DNA from: Conidiobolus incongruus B7586
Lineage: Eukaryota > Entomophthoromycota > Entomophthoromycetes > Entomophthorales > Conidiobolaceae
Length of the DNA stretch: 18,971 bases
Assembly (NCBI GenBank): GCA_000697335.1
Contig: JNEM01006934.1
Span: forward strand, 1 to 18,971
Reading direction: 5' to 3'
Shown here: positions 10,338 through 18,971 of the stretch, piece after piece
Numbering within the stretch: the first letter of the stretch is position 1
Layout: every line of letters starts with the position of its first letter
Program-made: the position numbers and the translations under genes
Notes under the pieces: model-generated
Databases searched by the model: none
What the model was told of the DNA's origin: nothing
The model's input: only the letters and a program-made list of their open reading frames with translations

Positions 10338-11222
10338 TTTTAGTTTATTTTATAAAAATTAATTCTAATTGAATAATTAATTAACTTAATAATATTTAAT
10401 AATTTTGAAATATTAATTGAAATCAAATTATCAAATATATATATATCATACAGCTTTATAAATTTTATTAATATCTTAAAAAAATAATAAAAAAATGAAT
10501 TTTTTTTCATAAATGATTTATTTAAAATTAAAATTAATAGTAAATAATTTAAAAATTTTTATAAATGAATTTAATTTGATATACAACTCGGTCAATTTAA
10601 GGCATTAGACCCTTACAAATTTCTTAAAATGTTTGGTTTTAGATTAATTTACCTTATTTATTAAATAATATTAATTATTATTAATTATTATTATTGCTAT
10701 TTGATAATGGATTAAATAATGAACCTCTAATTAAAGGTTTAGAAAATTGTCTGATTTACTTGTTTATTTGTTTGCAGGAATTTTGCCATGAATTTTTCAA
10801 TTAATTCTAGTTAATCTTAATTTAATAAGGAAATATAAGTAATTAGTAAAGTTTATTATATTGTAAACTAGTTTAAACTTGTTATCAAAAATTGAATATA
10901 TGAGATCATTTTATAAATTATCTTTTCTTTTTTTTATATATTATACAATATTATTAATTTATTAAAAATAATAATTTATTATAATTTAATTATTTTTATT
11001 TTCTAAAAACACAATGCTCATTCAGTCATTCAAGTTATAATTGAATGATTATAAAATATATATGTTAATAAAAGTATATTTTAAAAATGAAATCAATTTC
11101 AATTTGATAATATACTAATACCAACTAGTTAATAGAATATGATAACTTCAATATCTAATAAAATTTGAGATTACAATAATACAATTAATAGCAAATATTA
11201 AAAAAATACTTATGTGTAACAA

Positions 11223-12125
11223 CTACTGTCGCATCTGTGCTCTTAAGCACTTTTTCGTCTTTCTGTGCCTCTCAAAGATATCCTTGCGATAGAAGTTCAT
11301 TTGGCATGCTGAGCATTGGAACAATCGATCATCACCATGCATAAGAAGATGCCTTTGGTAGCAAAACTTTCTTCTGAATTTTTGCGGACATTGCGAACAT
11401 TCGTAGAATCCAGATGGCCCTGGGAGGATGTGGGCGGCCTGTGGGTTTTTGGGTGCACGACGTGGTTTCCCTGTAGCTGGATTGATAGGTCTCGAAGCCA
11501 AGTGTTTTGCATTAGGGCTTGGCGAAGGTAAACTGCAGTCTAATGATGATGAAGCAAAGAGTGGTGAGAATTTGGATGACTTAAAGTCTGGAGTCATATT
11601 GTTCTGCATAGCTTGGGGAGTGTAGTCAATGGTAGGTGAACTGACAGTGTACTGTGCTACATGGCCGGTGTTGGGCATAACATTCATCATTGGATTGCTG
11701 TCAATGAAAGTTTGTGTATAGTATGTCTGGCTACAAATATAAGAATCATAAGGATTTTGCTGTGACTGGGGTATATCTTGGGCATATTGTCCCAAGAAAT
11801 AAGTGTCTGCAGAATTTGTGCGAAGAGTAGGAGGTGATGGTGAACTTTTTGCCTTTTTTAAACAGTTATTTTGAGTTTCATTAGCACTTTGAATTCCATA
11901 TGTGGGAAGTGTATAAAATGAACTCTGATACAGCTGAGGGCTTTGATCCACATATTGGGAAAGATCTGGTGTGGAATTAGGCAAGGATCTTTGATTTAGC
12001 TGGGGAGAAAAGGTAGAAAAGTAGTTTTGGCGGGTATGAGGGTTCGAGTCGCTCGCGTGGAAATCGTGAAAACCGTACTGGGGTGCTACTGGAGTGCTCC
12101 AGATAGTAGATTGTGCATTAGACAT
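11223..12125 (-). CDS. C2H2/C2HC zinc-finger protein, probable transcription factor
   Basis: A single-exon frame of 300 residues. The ATG at 12123-12125 is the first after an in-frame stop at 12138-12140. Residues 1-210 are low-complexity and rich in S, Q, P, N, Y and T, typical of disordered activation regions in fungal regulators. Residues 219-229 form a short basic, proline-containing patch (GKPRRAPKNPQ) that could help DNA binding or nuclear import. Two C-terminal zinc fingers follow. Finger 1 uses C243, C246, H259 and H263 (CX2CX12HX3H). Finger 2 uses C271, C274, H287 and C293 (CX2CX12HX5C), with cysteine as the last ligand. The 7-residue linker has the length of the classical TGEKP type. 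By alignment with the standard finger, helix positions -1, 2, 3 and 6 are R, F, C, R in finger 1 and R, D, I, R in finger 2. A nuclear DNA-binding role is inferred from the fold. The target genes and the orthologue are not recognised. Confidence 0.92.
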   Translation of the reverse strand: MSNAQSTIWSTPVAPQYGFHDFHASDSNPHTRQNYFSTFSPQLNQRSLPNSTPDLSQYVDQSPQLYQSSFYTLPTYGIQSANETQNNCLKKAKSSPSPPTLRTNSADTYFLGQYAQDIPQSQQNPYDSYICSQTYYTQTFIDSNPMMNVMPNTGHVAQYTVSSPTIDYTPQAMQNNMTPDFKSSKFSPLFASSSLDCSLPSPSPNAKHLASRPINPATGKPRRAPKNPQAAHILPGPSGFYECSQCPQKFRRKFCYQRHLLMHGDDRLFQCSACQMNFYRKDIFERHRKTKKCLRAQMRQ

Positions 12126-12400
12126 TATCAAGCTGATTTAATTGGAGAGAGAAAGCGGTGATACCTTGAACTATGGTGATGAGAAATGAAAACTTTGAAA
12201 AATGTAATTGAGTGGTTTGAAGGTGATAATTAAAATTGAAGAGATCACCAGTTGTATGGAATAATTCAACAATGTAATCCGAAAGAAGGATTTTAAAATG
12301 CCAAGTATAATGGAAGGATCACAAGGGTAAAAATATTAGGGAAATACATGGAGGGGATCGTGATTATATAAGAAAAATGGTACCACACCTCAGTAAGATA
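12126..12400 (-). promoter_or_regulatory. Leader and probable promoter of the zinc-finger gene
   Basis: About 275 bases before the start codon are clearly less AT-rich than the spacer beyond. On the gene's strand they are strongly pyrimidine-rich, including a CTTTCTCTCTCC run close to the start. A TATATAA on the minus strand at 12364-12370 lies about 240 bases upstream of the ATG. A CCCCT (minus strand, 12352-12356) matches the core of the fungal stress-response element, but a five-base match is weak. The likely transcript start lies downstream of the TATA element, leaving a leader of perhaps 150-200 bases. No convincing leader intron was found. Confidence 0.45.
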
Positions 12401-13531
12401 AACAATTAGGGAAGCATATTAAAATGAAATGAATTAGCAAATTAGAATAATCTATACCTAGTACTAATTGAATTGAATTGTAGGGACTTTGATGATTGGG
12501 TGCATTAACCAAAATTAATTAATATGATTTTGCTGTTCTCTCATTGCGATAAGATAACTTTTAAATTAGCATTATTGAATCAATTTAGATTACAAATTGT
12601 AATAAATTTTAGAAAAATTTTAATGCTATCAAAATAACAAACCCAAGTTTCGTGTATTAATGTTTAAAGCTTTGAAATGAATAAAATTAAACTGATATTT
12701 GGAAACAACAATGTCAATTAATAGTATAGCGATATAAACATGATATTAAAGAATATTAGTGACATTATATTATATAATAATTCTAAAAACAGCAAACTTA
12801 TTTTAATTAAGATGTCTTTTACAATTTATAAAATAAATTTAAAAAATTTTGAATTAATTAAAAATTAAGTTTTTAGAGTAAATGAAGAAAAAAACATTTC
12901 AAAATAGTGCCATATCATATTATTAATATAAATATTTATATCCATGACATATTAGACATATTCATCATTTTCTCTTATTACTAATAATAATTTTTTAACC
13001 ACATAAACACTTCTTAATAATTTAAATAATATTTTTAATCTTTAATTGATGATTTCAAATAATTCAATTTTTGATTTAAAAAATATATACTCAATATAAT
13101 ATCCAAATTTAAAAATAATAAAATTTCTTTATATTAAATTAATTTGTTATAATTTTACACAAATATCACTTATAGTAATATTAATTATATTTGTGTTACA
13201 AATTTATTTTATAATATTTTTATTTTTTTTTCTCAAAAAAAAAATATTTTAAAAAATTAAAATTATTTAAATTTTATTATAATATATATTTATAAAAGAA
13301 TAAAATATTTGGCATAAAATAACTATTAAAAATTATGATAGAAAAAAGATAATATAAAAATTATAAGATTTAAATTAATTAAAATTTAATAATTTAGAAT
13401 GTAATTTGGTCTTTATATAATCAAGTATTGATATTTTAAGCAAGTTATAATTTATAAAAATTTTAATAAATATGGCATTAGTTCAAGGTTATTAAAACTA
13501 ATAAAAGTATTACTATGAAATAATTTTGTTG

Positions 13532-13554
13532 TAATCCTTAATCCTTAATCCTTA
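13532..13554 (+). repeat. Tandem heptamer TAATCCT, about 3.3 copies
   Basis: Three perfect copies of TAATCCT plus two further bases. It is a short minisatellite with no visible link to a gene. The unit differs from the usual fungal telomere repeat TTAGGG. Confidence 0.85.
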
Positions 13555-13900
13555 TTATTAAATCAATTAATTTTAATATCTTTAAAAGAAAATTATATTA
13601 TTTTAAATATAATATAGTAATAGTGATAGTAAAAATATTAGCATTTATTCTTATAGTAAATATATAATATAATACAGAGTGGAGTAATGAGTATTTATTC
13701 TTAAATAGGATTGTACAAGGATAAATATATATCATTGCAATTATATAAACTGAATGCAAAATCATTTGAAACTAGATCTCAATAACAATGAACACAGGAA
13801 AATTTGAAAAAGTGTAATTATAACGATAGAAAACTTGGTTTATATAGAATTATTATATTCAAACGACTTCAACCTCACAGTTACTAGTTAAAAATTTAAT

Positions 13901-13916
13901 TGAGTCAATTGAGTCA
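13901..13916. promoter_or_regulatory. Two tandem Gcn4/AP-1-type sites (TGAGTCA), 9 bp apart
   Basis: TGAGTCA occurs at 13901-13907 and again at 13910-13916 as part of a direct repeat TTGAGTCAATTGAGTCA. This 7-mer is the consensus for Gcn4/AP-1 bZIP factors. No gene is seen nearby (the zinc-finger start is 1.8 kb away), so the site is unassigned. One more single copy lies at 17321-17327. Confidence 0.25.
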
Positions 13917-16900
13917 CCCGAATGAATGCTATTAATCAAATATTATTAATTTCACCCCAATATCAAAAAAAATAATATGAATTAATATTAATTAAAGATT
14001 ATTTTTTTGCGGATTAAAAAATAATTAAATAAAATAATAATTTTTCATTAATAAAATTATTTAAAATAATATCGATAAATTATTATAATATTAATCAATT
14101 CAGTTTTTATAATATATATTTCAATTTAATAATGATATATTCAGATAGAACTACTTAAGCAGAAGTAATGGTTATATTTTGCTTTATAAGGGAGAGTTCC
14201 AATAATACTGACGAAATAGATTTAATTGCCCATTGCTATTAATTAAGTGCTTATTATTCTATGACAATTTAAATTAAATTTATTAAATCACAATTATATA
14301 ATAATATAAATTGTTGAATGCTAAATTAAGATACGATTATCAAGTTTCATGTTCAAGAACCTAATTAAAGTTATTTTAATTTTGACCCAATCAAAATTTA
14401 ATTTCATTCGGCTTTAAACAAAAAAATTTAATATCCTATTGATTATTACTTTCAACTAGTGTTAATTATATTTGATTGTAAATTCAAAATTTTAAAAATT
14501 ATTAACATATTTAATTTGAAAGTTATTTCAAAGATTATCTTTAATAGATTAATCAAATTGATACATTTTATCCTATATTTTAGAAATATTTTCATATATT
14601 TTTATTTTAATTTTTTGTCAGTAAATTATATTATTTTGAACTAATAAATTATTTGCATTAATGAATAAAAGAGCTAAAATAGTACAGAAAATATATAATT
14701 ATAAAATACACTATTAAATAAATTTATATTTAGAAATATTAAATTAAAATATATAGTTATTATGTTTGATATAGATATATAATTATTATATAATATTTAC
14801 TCTCAATTTTATTATAATTAAAAATGTTATCAATTTATCATTTATTCCGAACACTCATATATAATTAAAAAATTAGGGAAAATATTCAAATATATCATTA
14901 TAACCGATTTAACTTTCAAGCTTCATACAAAATACTAATAATAAAATTGAGATTTTTTGTTCTTAGAAATCAGCTAGAAGCAGTTGAATGATAATCTTCT
15001 TTAAAGCAATTGCTCTATTTACATAATAAAGGAGTCAAATTCGTTTATAATTTTTTCATTAATCCTTGTTAAATTAACGCTTTGGTATACTGAGTAGTGT
15101 TACGAAGTTGATAAAACCTAAACATCGAATAGAATTCTTTTAACTGATTATAATAATCCTGACATTAATTTATTAATATATATTTCTTAATAATATGAAT
15201 CAATTTTTAAATAATATAGGTCATTTTTTGTAACTAATAAAAGTCAATATATTTAATATGAATTAATAATATTTTGGAACGAAATATAGTATAATTCTCG
15301 TTATATTATTATATATAAAGAATATTGTACAAATACTCAAGCTGTCACTGAAAAAATATTAACCGATTGACACATTCATAATTTGAAATTTATATTTTAA
15401 CAGATTTGATTATATTTCAACTTTCTTTTGATCCTGTCCATTTTTTCGGTTGAATTTTACTTGATCTATTCAATATGAAGAGAACTAAAAAATTAATTTC
15501 ATAGAGCATATTCTAAGTAAATAAAATTTTGATATTATATATAAAATTATATGCCATGCTAACGTTATAAATGAATACAAACTTGTAATCCAATATTTTG
15601 TAAAAAAGGTTTAAATCATAAAACTAATTAGAATTAAATCCAAAACTTGGACATGATAAAATGAGTGTACAAATTATATTTCGGAGGATTAATATGATTA
15701 ATGCCCATTTGTATTTAAAAATATAGTTTCACCAATATTAATTATTAATTCATTCAATTAATCATGAAAACTACTTAGATGGTTATTTATTTCAAAATGC
15801 AATAAGGTAATTTATGTTATATTTTAAAATTTGTGAACTTAAATTTGGAGTAGTTAAATCTGATATGCACCAATTTTGAAAATTGTTTTATTAGAATCAC
15901 AAGGTCTGATATTAAATAAATAGTTTGATTTTTATATTTGTTTATAGTCAAGGTGTTGGTTAGCTTAGCACATATAATTCAAATGTTACAGATATTATAA
16001 TAATCAAAAACTAGATATATTTTATATTTCAATTAAGTTAAATTTTATTTGATATACTACTTTTAAGCTAAATTCCTTTATAATTATAGAGTAATATTAA
16101 TTATTTGATTTTTTAAATTCTATTTTTTTTTATTAAAAGCAAGTTTAATATTTTAATAAACTATAAAATTAACTTTTATTATTAAAATATTATTAAATTT
16201 TAAAAATTTGAAACTTAATTTTAAACCCCTTAACAAATAATGAAAATGAACTCATAAATACTATTTTTTAACACGTGTATTAAAATTATTCAAAAATTAC
16301 TAAATTTGGAAACAGCGAAAAAGTTGAATAGTTGATTAATGCAAAAAATTTTTATTTTAAAATGAATCATTATTTTAACAAAGATCGGTGATACTAAGTT
16401 ATATACTAAATTGATGCTATAATATAATGTTTTAAAATTTTGTTGCTATGGCTAAATTAAATTTTATATACATATGATTAAACTTTTATTTTAATTAAAA
16501 TTAATGAAAATTCTGTATAAAGAAAATCTGTATCTTTATGATAATAAATTTAATTCTTTATATTCATTAATATAACCTAATAATAGATTTTTAGAATATA
16601 AGTGTTACATTCAAAACGTAATTTTATTTAATTAAAAATAATAAATAAATTGTTTTAAAAATATATTATATAAAATTTTTAATTATCATAAATTTTGAGT
16701 AAATTGTGTAATTTAGTTAAAATCTAATTCGGTATATTTAATAAAATATTTTATAATTTATGGCTTAAATAGATTAATATTAATATATAAAACATATTTA
16801 TAATCTTTAGTTAAAATAATTTATATCCTCAATATGATAATACTTTTATTTCAAAATATTAAAATATCATTATTTACAAAATCTATTTTATATATATATA

Positions 16901-17204
16901 AGTTCCAACAATTTTTAAAAATAATTTGACAAAATTTATAATGATACTTAATATTAATCTATTGAATATTTTATTTAAATTAATATATTCGATTTAATAG
17001 ATTTTTTATTGAATATCTTTATACTTGAGAAGCTAAGCTGAAATAAATTTTATATTATACAAAATAATTCAATAATCTAATATTTCATTAAATTTAATCA
17101 ATTATTTATTTATTTTGATTATCAAGTTTTTGAGTAATTACTTAAAAAGTATTTAAATATAATTAAATTTAAAAACAATTTTAATATATATACGATAAAT
17201 TATA

Positions 17205-17650
17205 TTGATAGGAAATAATCTTGTCAATCACTCAAGAAACTATGATTAACTTACTGAATCAAGAAGTCACATTGGAAAATGCCCATTCCTAAACTGGGTG
17301 GTTGTATTCCTTTCTGTCACTGAGTCATTTCTATCCATAAAAATCAATATTGAAAGCTAATATAGGATTATCACAGACAAACTAATAAGCATATCTCTTT
17401 TATCCTCATTTCAAAACTATTTAGCCTCTAAGTTTTTCTCGTCACCCTCGCAAAAGTATTGAGTTGTGACAAGTGTGAGATATATATTTTACTCGAAGAA
17501 CCCAATTTATGGTAAGTCATTTTCTCCCCATTTGATAGACTCCATTAATTTCCACTAACCCTGTGGTAATCTATTGTTTACCACTGGCGATTCCCCATTT
17601 AAGCTCTCAAACTCTATTTCCTCCTACAATTACTGTCATCAATGCCATAA
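17205..17650 (-). pseudogene. Eroded coding relic, possible DNA-transposon (piggyBac-like) remnant
   Basis: About 440 bases are much less AT-rich than the kilobases on either side, and strongly pyrimidine-biased on the plus strand (so purine-rich on the minus strand, as sense strands often are). One minus-strand frame reads protein-like over most of the island but is interrupted many times. An unbroken piece is FVCDNPILAFNIDFYG at 17334-17381. Its pattern (an aspartate, then hydrophobics, an asparagine, and Y-G) faintly recalls the CDS..GY..NF.IYTGK region of piggyBac transposases. This is recalled by eye and not tested. No terminal inverted repeats or TTAA duplications were assigned. It could equally be an old host gene or another mobile element. 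Confidence 0.3.
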
Positions 17651-18971
17651 AATTATTAATATTTTAAACTTTTTAAGTTATATTATTGATTATTTCAAAT
17701 ATAAAATTAATTGAAGACCAGGTGGATAAAAATATTGAGGTAACAAGTTCTTATATATCAGATATTATTCTAGATTTATTTCTATTTTGGTTTCAAAAAA
17801 ATATTCAAAATTTATTGGTTTCAATATAATAATTTCTTTTTCAAAACCTTATTATAATAATAAAAATCTTCTTTTTACCAATTTTTAATTAATACAAAAT
17901 ATTTGGAAATTATATAATAATTATAATAATAAAATTGCAAATGATATCAAATTATATATTGTTCATAATTTTCTCATTTTAACTTTCAAAAAAATTATAT
18001 ATTAAATTATTATATTGTATTTGATTTTAAATATATGATTATTTCAAATTAATCTGGTATCAAGATATTGAACATTTTAAGAATTATTTTATTAATATTT
18101 AAAATTAAAAAATTCAGGTTATTAATATTTTTCCATGATTTTTTAAAATCTTAATATATTGGATATATTATAAATTGTTATCCTTAATATTTTTATTTTT
18201 TAAAATTAAAAAATATCATGATTATATATGTATTTGCATTTTGTATATTAATAATTATATAATATAATTATTTTTATAAATAAATTAAAAAATATATAAA
18301 ATATAAAAGAAATAAAAATTTAAATTATAATATTGATAACTATTTATTGCAAATTTTAAATTAAAAATCATTATTAGACTATATAAAAATCATTAAATTA
18401 ATATATATTTATAATTGTTAAAAATATATTTATTAATTTAATTTATATTATATCGAAATACTAAAGCTTATAGAAAAAATATAATATTAAAAATTATTAA
18501 TTATTTTTTTTCATCTATAAAGTTTTATACCAATAATATTTATATAATTTTTTATTAAATCCCTGATTATTTATCTTTAAATCTATATATTTAATTTAGA
18601 AAAATAAAGTCAATATCTTATTAAAAAACTCGTTTTAAATTATATTATATAATATACCAAAATCATTATAATCATAATGACTCATATTTGGTGAAAATAA
18701 TGGATATAATAATAATAATATTCAAATCCTTATTTTGTTTTATATAAAAATAATTAAATATAGTAACAAACATTCTATCAATATTTTAATAATTTTTATC
18801 ATTAGTTTTTCAAAATTTAAAATAAAATCTATTACTATAATCAAAATTTATAGATATTATTAATATATAATATAATGCTGTATTATTGATATTTATTCTT
18901 AATAATAATTGTTTTTAAGTATTCTTTTTAAAAGATAAAAATAATTATAATTAATTGAATATAAATTATTT
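17651..18971. other. AT-rich spacer at the right edge
   Basis: Almost pure A/T with many short A or T runs. No open frame, repeat array or structured element stands out. Confidence 0.65.

Larger units (their letters stand above)
7800..11222. other. Long AT-rich spacer between the small ORF and the zinc-finger gene
   Basis: Mostly low-complexity A/T. Besides the repeats and hairpin listed separately, a short plus-strand open stretch of about 29 codons at 10575-10661 (QLGQFKALDPYKFLKMFGF core) looks slightly coding but has no start codon upstream. It may be a scrap of eroded sequence. Confidence 0.5.
12401..17204. other. Long AT-rich spacer, no gene seen
   Basis: Contains an (AATTG)3 run near 12466-12480, the heptamer repeat, the tandem TGAGTCA sites and two copies of the TGCCCATT core. 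Slightly less AT-rich patches lie near 13690-13960, 14150-14270 and 15420-15480. An open frame at 14459-14644 is made almost entirely of I, L, F, K and N codons and lacks an ATG start, as chance frames in such DNA do. Confidence 0.55.

Noticed and set aside
11297-11625. Three open frames overlapping the zinc-finger domain region on both strands
   Set aside because: The zinc-finger frame explains this sequence. The others are by-products of its composition.
12041-12050. tRNA B-box-like GGTTCGAGTC
   Set aside because: It lies inside the zinc-finger coding sequence, and no tRNA cloverleaf can be drawn around it.
12293-12349. Possible upstream ORF of 18 codons before the zinc-finger gene
   Set aside because: Its ATG is only about 15 bases downstream of the likely TATA element, so it is probably not in the transcript.
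14459-14644. Plus-strand open frame of 61 codons
   Set aside because: No ATG start and almost only I, L, F, K and N codons, as expected from chance in AT-rich DNA.
1-18971. Mitochondrial DNA as source of the AT-rich window
   Set aside because: A vacuolar transporter with spliceosomal introns and a C2H2 regulator are nuclear genes, and no respiratory-chain or rRNA genes are seen.
1-18971. CRISPR array, rRNA or bacterial operon
   Set aside because: No regularly spaced repeats, no rRNA core motifs and no tightly packed same-strand genes were found.

Overview
The window looks like nuclear DNA from a fungus with extremely AT-rich spacer DNA. The evidence is an intron-bearing ATG22-type vacuolar transporter, with two short spliceosomal introns of 49 and 53 bases (GTAAGT donors, TTTTAG acceptors), and a single-exon C2H2 zinc-finger protein of fungal style. 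The sequence alone does not fix the lineage. Early-diverging fungi with AT-rich genomes, or an AT-rich compartment made by RIP-like C-to-T mutation, would both fit.

Layout: 1-3461 is AT-rich spacer, with a G-rich, gene-like but broken stretch near 2060-2850. ATG22 lies on the minus strand at 3462-5087 (three exons, 507 residues), with a TATA-like box near 5219-5227. 5090-7260 is spacer containing a GC-richer relic island (about 5945-6560) with strong inverted repeats. 7260-7800 is a less AT-rich patch with a possible small minus-strand gene (7550-7786). 7800-11222 is spacer with microsatellites, one striking 17-bp imperfect hairpin (9890-9941) and a 48-base polypurine tract (10290-10337). The zinc-finger gene lies on the minus strand at 11223-12125, with a pyrimidine-rich leader and a TATA-like promoter upstream. 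From 12400 to the end the window is spacer, broken only by a less AT-rich relic island at about 17205-17650.

The two confident genes cover about 2.4 kb of coding sequence, roughly 13 percent of the window. Both are on the minus strand but more than 6 kb apart, so they are independent units and nothing ties their functions together. Coding sequence is visibly far richer in G and C than the spacer. The less AT-rich islands therefore stand out as eroded older sequence or possible unannotated RNA genes.

No clearly new system can be proven here. The best leads are the hairpin at 9890-9941, the structured island at 6261-6494, a short core (TGCCCATT) repeated four times on one strand, and the small ORF at 7550-7786.
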